NCBI GenBank assembly: GCA_964431735.1
Contig: CAYSLJ010000010.1
Coordinates: 7,547-71,546, forward strand
Source of the DNA: CALARM01 sp964431735
GTDB lineage: Bacteria; Vulcanimicrobiota; SpSt-956; JAKJGF01
DNA: 64,000 nt
Direction: 5' to 3'
How positions within the stretch are numbered: position 1 is the stretch's first letter; every line of letters begins with the position of its first letter. Shown here piece after piece: positions 43,947-52,628 of this stretch. A model generated the notes under the pieces. It searched no databases. It was not told the origin of the DNA and saw nothing but the letters and a program-made list of their open reading frames with translations. A program made the position numbers and the translations under genes.

Positions 43947-44876
43947 ATGTTACAGGATTTAGTAGAAGAAATTTTAAATGAAGTCCTCGGGGAAGATGAA
44001 AAAAAAGATAAAGAAGCGGTAAAAGAAGCGGTAAAAGAAGCGGTAGAAGAAATATACGGAGAAGAAGAATTTACAGAAGCTGAAATATACAGCAGTGTTG
44101 ACGAATATTTCAAAAAACTGGAAAAAAGCACGTCGGAAGAAAAGAAACAGGAAATTACGCAGGGCAATAAGAATGGTACAGGCATAAAAGTAGTAATGTC
44201 TGAACTGGAAGAAGAGCTTGATGATATTATATCTGATGAAGAAATAGAGAATATTTTAACACCTGATATATATGAAGAAGAAAACTGGGAAAACGAAGAT
44301 GTTAATTTTGAACTGGATGATGAAATAGATATTATAGAACTCTCAGATAAGACTTTAGAAAAAAGAGAGTCTGTAAAGATTGAACAGGAAGAAGAAATAG
44401 AACAGGAACAGGAAGAAGAAATAGAACAGGAACAGGAAGAAGAAATAGAACAGGAAATACAGGAGAAGCTGTATGAGGAAAAATTCGAAAAGAAAAAGGG
44501 AACGATTCAGGACGGGCGAAGTTTTTATCAGTATATATCATTATTAAGAGAAAACATGTTATCTCTCTGGGAAGAAGACAGAGAAGACATGAAGGAACAG
44601 TTTTACAAAAATAAAACCGTACTGGAAGAAATACTGAAAACGATAAACGCCGATGAGAAAGAACACAAACAGATTACATCAGAAATACAGGATAGAGAAA
44701 TAAAATCTTTAAATCAGGATTGTTTGAAAATGTTGAATTTCTTTCGGAACAGTGTAGAGGAAATTATTAAATTCATGGATACAGAAGATCCTACCTATTC
44801 CTTTTCCAGTAAGAAAAATGCTGCTTCTGGTAATGAATTGATGATTTCTATAGGAGAAAAATTGAAACATATGTAG
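43947..44876 (+). CDS. Unknown highly acidic protein with EQEQEEEI repeats
   Basis: 309 residues, very Glu-rich. A central 24-bp repeat (44381-44457) encodes EQEQEEEI units. A helical C-terminal domain follows (SFYQYISLLRENMLSLWEED to KHQITSEIQDREIKSLNQDC), which resembles in style the coiled-coil protein at 42759. No signal peptide or membrane segment. AGGAGG precedes the ATG. Convergent with flhA and sharing its terminator. Unrecognised. Confidence 0.65.
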   Translation: MLQDLVEEILNEVLGEDEKKDKEAVKEAVKEAVEEIYGEEEFTEAEIYSSVDEYFKKLEKSTSEEKKQEITQGNKNGTGIKVVMSELEEELDDIISDEEIENILTPDIYEEENWENEDVNFELDDEIDIIELSDKTLEKRESVKIEQEEEIEQEQEEEIEQEQEEEIEQEIQEKLYEEKFEKKKGTIQDGRSFYQYISLLRENMLSLWEEDREDMKEQFYKNKTVLEEILKTINADEKEHKQITSEIQDREIKSLNQDCLKMLNFFRNSVEEIIKFMDTEDPTYSFSSKKNAASGNELMISIGEKLKHM

Positions 44877-44900
44877 AGACGTTTAATAAAACGTCTCTAC
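44873..44900. terminator. Bidirectional hairpin between the acidic gene and flhA
   Basis: GTAGAGACGTTT-AATA-AAACGTCTCTAC, a 12-bp perfect stem that contains the stop codon of the acidic gene and ends 8 bases before the flhA stop. Confidence 0.8.
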
Positions 44901-44907
44901 ATATAAC

Positions 44908-47079
44908 CTACCCCATAGGTAATGTTACAAGCCCTACGGAATTTACATTTACCTTCGGCGCTATTTCATTGTAAGAAAGAACCACTAAATTCGGGAAAGG
45001 TCTTTCAGTAAGTCTCCTCAAATAGAGTCTCACCTGGGGAGAACATAATACTATAGGCTGCATACCTTTATCCATGAGGGACTGTATCTGTTCTCCAAGA
45101 GCAGTAAGTATTACCTGGCCTGTATTCGGATCAAGTGTAAGGAATGAACCAAATTCAGTACGCTGTACTGCTCCTGCTATAATATTTTCAAGTTCAGGAT
45201 CAAGTGTTATGACCGTTACAGTACCTTCATTATTCTGATATTCTCTGCATATAACGCGGCACATTGACTGACGGACATATTCTGTCAACATATCCGTATC
45301 TTTAGTAATATGGGCATAATCTCCAAGAGTTTCCAGAACTGTGACGAGATCTCTTATGGATATCTTTTCTTTTACAAGGTTTTGAAGTACCTTCTGAATT
45401 TCACCGAGTGTAAATAGATCGGGATACACCTCTTTTACAACTGCAGGATGGCTCTTTTTAACTGTTTCCAGCAAAGCTGCCACTTCCTGACGTCCTAAGA
45501 GTTCACCTCCATGGGTACGTATGACTTCTGTAATCTGTGTTGCCATAACACTGACAGGGTCGAAGATCATACAACCTACACGTTCTGCTTCACCGCGCTG
45601 ATCTGCTGTAATCCATACTGCAGGCATACCATAGGTAGGATCAAAACATCTCGGACCTTTAAGGGATTTCAGGTGGTTTTCAGGGCCTATGGCAAGGAAT
45701 TTGTTTATTATAACTTCTCCTGCAGCTACTTCTATATCTTTAATCTTTATCACATATCCGTTTGGTTTTAGCTGTAAATTATCTCTGAAACGAACTCCGG
45801 GAACTACAATACCCATTTCAAGAGCTATATGTCTTCTTATAGACGTAACACGATCAAGCAGTTTTGCTCCCTGGTTGGGATCTACAAGTGCCAGAAGACC
45901 GCGTCCCACTTCAAGAGAAATAGGGTCTACCGCCATTAACTGGACAACATTTTCAGGTTTTTTCTTGACTTCTTCCTCTTCTGCTTTTGTCTCTGCAATC
46001 TGCTGTTCTGCTGCTGCTTCCGGAGTGGCAGCAGCACCGCCTCCTGCTGATTCAGGAGTACTTATATCAATTTCTCCCTGATGTTTGCTCAGGATCCATC
46101 CTACTATAATAGCTGCTGCACCTAACAGTAAAAATGGTACAGGTGGCAAAGGAAGAATACCTGTAATACCCAGTATAAAGAACACCAGCATAAATCCGCC
46201 TGCCACAAGGAGAGCTTTAGGCTGGGCAGTAACCTGTTTGAATACATCTGCACCCAGGTTTGCATCTGATGCGGCACGGGATACAACCATACCCATAGCA
46301 GTCGACATAAGGAAAGCAGGTAATGTTGTAATAAGACCGTTTCCTACGGAAAGAGTAGCATATTGAACAAGAGCTTCACCTGCTGTCATGCCCTGCCTCA
46401 TAACGCCCATAAGAATACCGCCTATAATGGCAATAACAATAATAATAACGGAAGCTATGGCATCTCCTTTAACAAACTTACCTGCACCGTCCATAGCGCC
46501 GTAAAAATCTGCTTCTCTTGATACGGCATTTCGTCGTGTCTTTGCTGTATCCGGGTCAATAAGACCTGCATTTAAATCAGCATCTATAGCCATCTGTTTA
46601 CCGGGCATAGCGTCCAGGGTAAAACGGGCACCGACCTGGGCAATACGTTCTGCACCGCTTGTTATAACCATAAAGTTTACAACAATAATGACTATAAATA
46701 TTATAAGACCTACTATGAGGTCACCACCCATAGCGACTTCACCGAAGGCAACTACTACATGTCCCACACCATTTGCTCCTCTGTGTCCGTCAAGGAGTAT
46801 TAGACGAAGAGTGGAAATATCAAGAGAGACTCTGAAAAGAGTTGCCACAAGAAGTAAGGTAGGGAAAACTGCAAACTGGAGAGGTTCTCTTATGAATATG
46901 GAAATCATAAGAGTTACTATGGACATAGATATATTCACGACAAGAAGAACATCCAGAAAAAAAGGCGGTATTTTAATTATAATAAGGGCTATAATCATAA
47001 TCAAAAGAACAGCTGTTACAAGGTCTGAAGACCGTCCTATTTTCTGAATGACACCTATAGCACCGCCGCCACCAGGCAT
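44908..47079 (-). CDS. flhA: Type III export gate protein FlhA (SctV family)
   Basis: 723 residues. Nonameric export gate of flagellar and injectisome type III systems. About eight N-terminal membrane helices; the FHIPEP signature region (GARFTLDAMPGKQMAIDADL) around 150-170; a proline/alanine-rich linker (about 335-365) and a large cytoplasmic domain that docks chaperones and substrates. GGAGG precedes the ATG. Last gene of the minus-strand operon beginning with fliM. The linker is longer and more Ala/Glu-rich than usual. Confidence 0.95.
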   Translation of the reverse strand: MPGGGGAIGVIQKIGRSSDLVTAVLLIMIIALIIIKIPPFFLDVLLVVNISMSIVTLMISIFIREPLQFAVFPTLLLVATLFRVSLDISTLRLILLDGHRGANGVGHVVVAFGEVAMGGDLIVGLIIFIVIIVVNFMVITSGAERIAQVGARFTLDAMPGKQMAIDADLNAGLIDPDTAKTRRNAVSREADFYGAMDGAGKFVKGDAIASVIIIVIAIIGGILMGVMRQGMTAGEALVQYATLSVGNGLITTLPAFLMSTAMGMVVSRAASDANLGADVFKQVTAQPKALLVAGGFMLVFFILGITGILPLPPVPFLLLGAAAIIVGWILSKHQGEIDISTPESAGGGAAATPEAAAEQQIAETKAEEEEVKKKPENVVQLMAVDPISLEVGRGLLALVDPNQGAKLLDRVTSIRRHIALEMGIVVPGVRFRDNLQLKPNGYVIKIKDIEVAAGEVIINKFLAIGPENHLKSLKGPRCFDPTYGMPAVWITADQRGEAERVGCMIFDPVSVMATQITEVIRTHGGELLGRQEVAALLETVKKSHPAVVKEVYPDLFTLGEIQKVLQNLVKEKISIRDLVTVLETLGDYAHITKDTDMLTEYVRQSMCRVICREYQNNEGTVTVITLDPELENIIAGAVQRTEFGSFLTLDPNTGQVILTALGEQIQSLMDKGMQPIVLCSPQVRLYLRRLTERPFPNLVVLSYNEIAPKVNVNSVGLVTLPMG

Positions 47080-47191
47080 AAAATTCCCTCCTTAAACATA
47101 TCTTTATTCGTTAAGTATTCAGCTATCAGCTATCAACCATACAGACTGATTGCTGACAGCCAGCTTCTTAACACTTCATAAAAATTTTATA

Positions 47192-48331
47192 TCAGAAATT
47201 CCTTCTCATTGCTCCTGCTGCAGGTGCACCGCCTCCCCTGGCTCCCATTCTTCTCATTCTCGCCATTTCCTGCTTCTTCTTCTGCTTAAATACATAGGCA
47301 AGAACTTCTGCAACTGCAGTATAAAGTTCTACAGGTACTGTCTGACCGACCTTGCATGCTTTAAACATAGTCTGTGCAAGATCTACATTTTCATAAATAA
47401 ATATCTCGTTTTCTTCAGCTATAGATTTTATCTGAAGAGCAATAAGCCTTTTACCTTTTGCAATCACCTGTGGCGCCTGCATGGAAGCAGGATCATATTT
47501 AATAGCCACAGCAAATTCTGTAGGATTTGTAACAACAGCATCTGATTCAGGCACTGCCTGCATCATACCACCCATAGCCATCTGTCTTGCAATCTGCTTC
47601 TGTTTACCTTTAATTTCAGGGTTACCTTCAGTTTCCTTATATTCATCCTTCAGCTCTTTAAAAGACATTCTCATATCCTTCATAAACTGGTGCTTCTGAA
47701 TCATATAATCAACACCTGCAAGGACAAAGGAAACTATTATAATCTGACTGAAAAGCTGAACAGCAGTCTGTTTAACATAATGAACAGTATTTTCAATATC
47801 CCAGTTAACGGCAGCACAGACAACAGGTATGGCTTTTTTCACAACCATATAGGCAATCACACCTGTTCCTGCCACCTTCAAGACGTTTTGCACCAGAGTA
47901 AAAATTGTCTTAATTGAGAAAATTTTCTTAAACCCTGCAATAGGGTTTATTTTGTCTATCTTGGGCATTATAGGATCCATGGTAAATATAAATCCTACCT
48001 GGGCGAGATTACCTGCAATAGCAGCAATAACGACAACCGCAAGAAGCGGAATAATCATACCCAGAAACATGGTCAGAACTATCTTCGAATAATGATCACA
48101 ATCAAAGATATTAATATGGAATCCCGGTAATCCCCTGTAAACCTGGTCAGCAAACTCTGCAATCTTCCAGAAATAGGTCTTACCCATCACATGTAACATG
48201 GCAGCAGTAACAACTAATAAGATAGCTGTAGGGAAATCCTGCCCTTTGCATACCTGTCCTTTTTTTCTTGCTTCCTGTAACTTATGGTCAGATGGTTCTT
48301 CAGTCTGATCCGACTCTGCCACAAAAATCAC
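47192..48331 (-). CDS. flhB: Export switch protein FlhB (SctU family) with NPTE
   Basis: 379 residues. Four membrane helices and a cytoplasmic domain that cleaves itself between Asn and Pro in NPTH. Here the site reads NPTEFAVAIKYD (N269-P270-T271-E272): Asn-Pro is kept but His is Glu. It ends with the flagellar-like VPVELYTAVAEVLAYVFKQ and then an Arg/Gly tail. The GTG at 48331 overlaps the fliR stop (GTGA); a second in-frame GTG at 48322 has better spacing to GGGGGG. Confidence 0.93.
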   Translation of the reverse strand: MIFVAESDQTEEPSDHKLQEARKKGQVCKGQDFPTAILLVVTAAMLHVMGKTYFWKIAEFADQVYRGLPGFHINIFDCDHYSKIVLTMFLGMIIPLLAVVVIAAIAGNLAQVGFIFTMDPIMPKIDKINPIAGFKKIFSIKTIFTLVQNVLKVAGTGVIAYMVVKKAIPVVCAAVNWDIENTVHYVKQTAVQLFSQIIIVSFVLAGVDYMIQKHQFMKDMRMSFKELKDEYKETEGNPEIKGKQKQIARQMAMGGMMQAVPESDAVVTNPTEFAVAIKYDPASMQAPQVIAKGKRLIALQIKSIAEENEIFIYENVDLAQTMFKACKVGQTVPVELYTAVAEVLAYVFKQKKKQEMARMRRMGARGGGAPAAGAMRRNF

Positions 48332-49125
48332 CCCCCTGGTTTCATTAATAATAGTATTTTTAATATAGATATATAATTATCATTAAAAATAAGTATAAGC
48401 TTTTTTGCCACATAAGGGATAGCAGCAGAAAGAACTGTAGTGCCTACCAGTATATTTACCGGGAAAGAGAGCATAAATACATTCATCTGAGGTGCTGCTC
48501 TTGCCACAAGGCCGAGAGCCATTTGAACTATATAAAGTGCTGCCATACAAGGAGAAGCTATCTGAACGCCAAGGACAAGCATATCATTTGTCATGGAGAC
48601 AAACTCTCCTATAAGAGCACTCCTGGGAACAAAAATGGCATCTACAGGAACTGTCTGAAAACTTCTATAGATTGCAATAATAAGACTGTGATGACCGTTT
48701 ATAATCAAATAAACCATCATGGCAAGATAAAATTTAAATCTTCTTATCATATTGACAGTTCCGCCGGCAGACGGGTCAAAAGAAGCAGCAGTACTCAGAC
48801 CCAGTTGAGTGTCTACCAGTTCTCCTGCAAATTGTATTGTATACATAGTCAGACTTGCTGCAAACCCTACAAGAAGACCTACCATAATATTACTGAATAT
48901 AATTCCCAGATGCTGGGGAACACTGGCAGTAAGTCCCTGAGGCATAGGTAAGGTAGGATAAAGAGCGGTAGCTATAACTATTACGGAACCGACTCTGGCT
49001 CTCATAGTTATATGTCTGCTACCGAATATAGGTGCCTGAAGGCCAATACCCATACATCTGGCTATGGTCAGTCCCCATAGCTCTATAGCTACTATACTGG
49101 GTTCAAGAGCCTCTGCGCCTGTCAT
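48328..49125 (-). CDS. fliR: Type III export protein FliR (SctT family)
   Basis: 265 residues, about six membrane helices (RCMGIGLQAPIFGSRHITMR, then GLLVGFAASLTMYTIQFAGE, LGLVARAAPQMNVFMLSFPVN). Forms the export pore with FliP and FliQ. GGAGGAG precedes the ATG. Overlaps flhB by 4 bases. Confidence 0.94.
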   Translation of the reverse strand: MTGAEALEPSIVAIELWGLTIARCMGIGLQAPIFGSRHITMRARVGSVIVIATALYPTLPMPQGLTASVPQHLGIIFSNIMVGLLVGFAASLTMYTIQFAGELVDTQLGLSTAASFDPSAGGTVNMIRRFKFYLAMMVYLIINGHHSLIIAIYRSFQTVPVDAIFVPRSALIGEFVSMTNDMLVLGVQIASPCMAALYIVQMALGLVARAAPQMNVFMLSFPVNILVGTTVLSAAIPYVAKKLILIFNDNYISILKILLLMKPGG

Positions 49126-49146
49126 AAATCTCCTCCTTCACCTGTG

Positions 49147-49743
49147 TTATCTGCTGCCTATAATAGCTATCTGACGCCATGTTTCTATAGTAAAAGTCAT
49201 CATTGTAGATGACATCCATGGCCCAAAAATCATCAGAGCGGCAAAAGTTACAAGCAATTTCGGTACAAAACCAAGGGTCTGTTCCTGAACGGAACTGACT
49301 GCCTGAAGCACTGAAACAACAAGTCCTACACCGAGAGCTATAAAGAGCATAGGCGCAGATAAGATATAAATCATATAAAGAGCCTTACCTCCTATAGCCA
49401 AGATTTCTCTTTCCGTAACCTTTACTTCAGGTATTGTATAGGCCCAGACAATATGAGGTACAGAATTCTTGTAACTTGTAGCAATCCATGGAACGTCTTC
49501 AAGCCTTGCATGGAGAAAAGCTCTTATTTTCTGACCGAGATAAGGGCCTCTCTGGTAAACAACATAAAAAGTGGCAAGTATTTTAGGTACAAAAGAAAGA
49601 CTCTGTTCCTGAACCTGTGTGGCTGCCTGAAATACAGCTATGACAATACCGACTACAACGGCAGCAACAAGCATAGGCCATGCAAGGTGAATTATCAAAG
49701 CCAGAGCTTCCTTTGCTACTGTAGAAATCCATTCAATAGTCAT
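49147..49743 (-). CDS. fliQ: FliQ-FliQ fusion protein (SctS family, two modules)
   Basis: 198 residues; ordinary FliQ is about 90. Residues 5-80 are a first FliQ-like module (AWPMLVAAVVVGIVIAVFQA, QVQEQSLSFVPKI). Its second helix is altered (ATFYVVYQRGPYLGQKIRAF), with charged residues where others have MIFGPWM. After a linker of about 25 residues, 108-198 is a complete canonical FliQ (VTEREILAIGGKALYMIYIL, SVQEQTLGFVPKLLVTFAAL). No stop or frameshift separates them. AAGGA precedes the ATG. With the separate fliQ next to it, three modules are encoded. Confidence 0.9.
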   Translation of the reverse strand: MTIEWISTVAKEALALIIHLAWPMLVAAVVVGIVIAVFQAATQVQEQSLSFVPKILATFYVVYQRGPYLGQKIRAFLHARLEDVPWIATSYKNSVPHIVWAYTIPEVKVTEREILAIGGKALYMIYILSAPMLFIALGVGLVVSVLQAVSSVQEQTLGFVPKLLVTFAALMIFGPWMSSTMMTFTIETWRQIAIIGSR

Positions 49744-49755
49744 GATGTCAATCCT

Positions 49756-50121
49756 TTATTTTGTAGTTTTACCTATTATTTCTATTCTCATCCAGGTTTC
49801 TCTGGTAAAATTTATCATACTGGACGATATCCACGGGCCAAACACAAGGAGCATTACAAAAGTTACAAGCAGTTTTGGTACAAATCCGAGAGTCTGCTCC
49901 TGAACGGATGTAACAGCCTGAAGTATGGCAACAACAAGTCCAAGAGCTACTGCGGAAAACAACATAGGAGCAGAGAGTAGAAAAATCATAAAAAGAGCTC
50001 TTCCTCCCATAGCCATAACCTCCCTCTCTGTGAGTTTGGCCTCAGAGAGATTACAGGACAACACAAAAATTATGAACAAAACATTCATAAGAAAATAAAT
50101 TCTTTTTTTATGCCAGTTCAT
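49756..50121 (-). CDS. fliQ: FliQ (SctS family) with signal-like N-terminal extension
   Basis: 121 residues from the ATG at 50121 (GAGGTG 7 bases upstream). Residues 1-28 are an extra hydrophobic segment (KKRIYFLMNVLFIIFVLSC, then NLSEA) that looks like a signal peptide. The FliQ core (LTEREVMAMGGRALFMIFLL, SVQEQTLGFVPKLLVTFVML) follows. The core is very similar to the second module of the fusion, pointing to duplication. The extension would set topology or be removed. It lies 12 bp before the fusion gene in the operon. Confidence 0.88.
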   Translation of the reverse strand: MNWHKKRIYFLMNVLFIIFVLSCNLSEAKLTEREVMAMGGRALFMIFLLSAPMLFSAVALGLVVAILQAVTSVQEQTLGFVPKLLVTFVMLLVFGPWISSSMINFTRETWMRIEIIGKTTK

Positions 50122-50181
50122 AACATTCACCTCTGCGTTATTATACCATTTTTTAAGACTTCCTGTAAACCTTAAATTAGT

Positions 50182-50236
50182 GAATAGTGAGTAGTGAATA
50201 GTAAGTAAAATCATTTGTTTTCACTTTTCATGACTC
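50182..50236. repeat. AGTGART heptamer array between fliP and fliQ
   Basis: GTGAATAGTGAGTAGTGAATAG with an inverted CACTTTTCATGACTCACTAC. The fliP TAG stop codon is part of the first unit. It interrupts the otherwise tightly packed operon. Confidence 0.75.
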
Positions 50237-50237
50237 A

Positions 50238-51086
50238 CTACTTAAAACTTTTAACAAGACTTTCTATAATAATCCCCCACCCGTCTACCATGACAAAGAG
50301 CAGCAATTTAAAAGGCATGGAAATAGTCATTGGAGACAGCATGAACATACCCATAGACATGAGTACCGACGATACAACCATATCTACGACAAGGAAGGGG
50401 ATATAAATCGCAAATCCTATCTCAAAAGCAGTTTTAATTTCACTGATCATAAAAGCAGGTATAAGGACATGTATTGGTACATCAGCTTTAGTTTTGGGTT
50501 TTTTCATCTGAGCAAGTTTAATAAAAAGAACAAGATCTTTTTCTCTTACCTGCCTGAACATAAAATCTTTTATAGGCCCCAGGGCTTTATCTACAAATTC
50601 TGCTGTCTGTATGTCACCTTTCATAAAAGGCTGTAATGCTTCATTATTCACCTTATTCGCTACAGGAGCCATTATAAAAAAGGTCAGAAAAATAGCAAGC
50701 CCCATCAATACCTGTGTCGGAGGTACCTGTTGAGTTCCAAGAGCACTTCTTATAAAAGACAGTACTATGGCAACCCTTATAAAGGAAGTCATCATAATCA
50801 AGAGGTATGGAGCCAGAGTAAGAATACTGAGTGCTGCCAGTATCTGAAAAGGCAATGCGACTCCTGTGTCCTTCGGAATTACCGCTTCTCCTCTTTTTTC
50901 TTCTCCACCTTTACCTCCGTTTATATTCACATCTATTTTAGGGAAATTAAATAGTAAAGGATTTTTACCTGTCGAAGAGCTTTCTTCCTGGGCCTGTGCC
51001 ACTTCCACATTTATCAGAAATAACGAAGAAATAAGAAAAATAAGGAAAATGATAGAAACTACTGAAAAATACAATCTGTTTTTCAT
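50238..51086 (-). CDS. fliP: Type III export protein FliP (SctR family)
   Basis: 282 residues from the ATG at 51086 (GGAGGGGG upstream). Signal peptide about 1-33, a periplasmic segment, then the export-pore domain: LAPYLLIMMTSFIRVAIVLS, SALGTQQVPPTQVLMGLAIF, LTFFIMAPV and the C-terminal DMVVSSVLMSMGMFMLSPMT. The signal peptide and length are as in flagellar FliP. Forms the pentameric core of the pore. Confidence 0.94.
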   Translation of the reverse strand: MKNRLYFSVVSIIFLIFLISSLFLINVEVAQAQEESSSTGKNPLLFNFPKIDVNINGGKGGEEKRGEAVIPKDTGVALPFQILAALSILTLAPYLLIMMTSFIRVAIVLSFIRSALGTQQVPPTQVLMGLAIFLTFFIMAPVANKVNNEALQPFMKGDIQTAEFVDKALGPIKDFMFRQVREKDLVLFIKLAQMKKPKTKADVPIHVLIPAFMISEIKTAFEIGFAIYIPFLVVDMVVSSVLMSMGMFMLSPMTISMPFKLLLFVMVDGWGIIIESLVKSFK

Positions 51087-51096
51087 AGTCCCCCTC

Positions 51097-51831
51097 CTAT
51101 CTATTTTTAGTATCCCGTGTAAAAACAGATGCAAGACCGTAAAGACCAAAGGTCTGGAAAATTCTTGACAATATACCGGCCTGTCCCCTGTTATTATTAT
51201 TCATAATATTGCTGAATTCTTCTTTAAAAGCAGACTTACTCTCTTCAGGAGAAGCATTTGTATCCGCTACTGTAAAAGCTTCGGGCTCAAATTCCCTGAG
51301 AAGGGTTATTTCTTTTTCGGTAGCACCTACGAGTAATACTCTGGTGCCAACTTTTACAAGAGATAAAAACAACGTTTTTTGAGGTTGAAGTTGAATCTGC
51401 TCCATTACAAATAAATTCTTTTTTGGCTGAGGAATAATACCTGCACCTTTTGCATAAAGAAGTTTTAATACGACATAAACAAGAAGACAGACAATACCAA
51501 GACTGGTTATAATATTGAGAATTTTTGTTAAAAACCCTGTACTTTGAGATGTATCAACAGTTTCTTTTGTTCTATCCTGATAAGCTTTATTGGGTTCTTC
51601 ACTGTCATAATTAAGATTAAGTTCTTCCGATGACGGGGTTATTTCAGGAATGGGAGTAGATTTATCGGATTTGCCGGGTTTTTTTTCCGTAACTGATGGC
51701 GTACCGGAAGATGGAGGCGTCATCACTGATACAAAAGGAGTACCCGAAGATGCAGGAGTCATCACTGACCCGTAAGATATATTTGAATGGGAAAAGAACA
51801 TTAAAAGTATGAATAAAAAAAATCTTTTCAC
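51097..51831 (-). CDS. fliO: FliO-like export assembly protein
   Basis: 244 residues. Signal peptide about 1-21; then two tandem SVMTPxSSGTP units (36-bp DNA repeat) and a Pro/Ser/Glu-rich stretch; one membrane helix (about 108-128); and a cytoplasmic domain with the FliO signature (QIQLQPQKTLFLSLVKVGTR, LLVGATEKEITLL). FliO helps FliP assembly in flagellar systems and is normally absent from injectisomes. The long secreted-side segment is unusual. Starts 121 bp after the fliN stop, with AGGA upstream of the ATG. Confidence 0.85.
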   Translation of the reverse strand: MKRFFLFILLMFFSHSNISYGSVMTPASSGTPFVSVMTPPSSGTPSVTEKKPGKSDKSTPIPEITPSSEELNLNYDSEEPNKAYQDRTKETVDTSQSTGFLTKILNIITSLGIVCLLVYVVLKLLYAKGAGIIPQPKKNLFVMEQIQLQPQKTLFLSLVKVGTRVLLVGATEKEITLLREFEPEAFTVADTNASPEESKSAFKEEFSNIMNNNNRGQAGILSRIFQTFGLYGLASVFTRDTKNR

Positions 51832-51953
51832 AGGATAATCTCCTCTTATCTCGTGTTACACTAAAGTGTAACGCATTAAGAATTAACCTTTACTATAACA
51901 GTCGTAACGTAATTCAAAATCTTCCCTGTTTCTTTCAGAGGATTTAAAATTTT

Positions 51954-52271
51954 TTAATATTTTCTACCAATAATACCGTTTATTCTGACTCCATAACACT
52001 CATCTACTGATACTACTTCTCCTCTGGCTATAAGTTTTGAATTTACCCTTACATCCACAGAATCCATTGCAAGTTTATCCAGTTCAACGACAGAACCGAC
52101 CTGAAGGTTTAATATTTCACTTACAGGTAAATTAGATCTGCCGAGTTCTACGGCAATTTCAAGAGGTATTTCGCCCAGAACCCGGAGAAACCCCTGAGAA
52201 GAATTATCCTGATATCTATCACTGTAATCAAAGCCCGGTGATTGTTCATCATAGTCTTCATAGTCATACAT
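51954..52271 (-). CDS. fliN: FliN-like SpoA-domain protein (second copy)
   Basis: 105 residues. A disordered, acidic N-terminal 30 residues, then a SpoA/C-ring domain (LGEIPLEIAVELGRSNLPVS, LQVGSVVELDKLAMDSVDVR, ARGEVVSVDECYGVRI). A C-ring or cytoplasmic sorting-platform component. AGGGGG precedes the ATG. It lies 15 bp downstream of the other fliN. Confidence 0.9.
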   Translation of the reverse strand: MYDYEDYDEQSPGFDYSDRYQDNSSQGFLRVLGEIPLEIAVELGRSNLPVSEILNLQVGSVVELDKLAMDSVDVRVNSKLIARGEVVSVDECYGVRINGIIGRKY

Positions 52272-52286
52272 AGCCTGTTCCCCCTG

Positions 52287-52628
52287 TTAACCGGTTGCTA
52301 TCTCGGTTATTCTGACACCAAAATAATCATCAATTGCCACAACCTCTCCTTTGGCAATTAATTTATCATTAACACGCAAATCAATATGATCATCTGCCAT
52401 TTTATCAAGTTCTATTACAGCTCCTACACCGAGTTTCAAAATATCTTTAACAGGCATTTTGGTTCTTCCCAGTTCTGCTACAACCTGCAGGGGAACATCA
52501 ATTAAAATATCTATAGTCTGCTGTCCTTCAGATTGACCGCTTACATCACCAAGAGGTGCGAATTGAACCTGCCTTACAGTTTCTTCATCTCCGTCAAAAA
52601 AATCATCATTTCTCCTCAAATTCCTCAT
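52287..52628 (-). CDS. fliN: FliN-like SpoA-domain protein (first copy)
   Basis: 113 residues from the ATG at 52628 (AGGAGG is only about 3 bases away; a TTG at 52619 or 52643 is possible). SpoA domain: DVPLQVVAELGRTKMPVKDI, LGVGAVIELDKMADDHIDLR, AKGEVVAIDDYFGVRI. The start lies inside the end of fliM. The two FliN copies share the same domain but differ at the N-terminus, so the ring may be built of both. Confidence 0.88.
   Translation of the reverse strand: MRNLRRNDDFFDGDEETVRQVQFAPLGDVSGQSEGQQTIDILIDVPLQVVAELGRTKMPVKDILKLGVGAVIELDKMADDHIDLRVNDKLIAKGEVVAIDDYFGVRITEIATG

Noticed and set aside
49453..49980. Plus-strand open frames within the fliQ genes and similar long frames elsewhere
   Set aside because: They lie opposite clear coding sequences, have Ser/Tyr/Cys-rich shadow composition and no ribosome binding sites.
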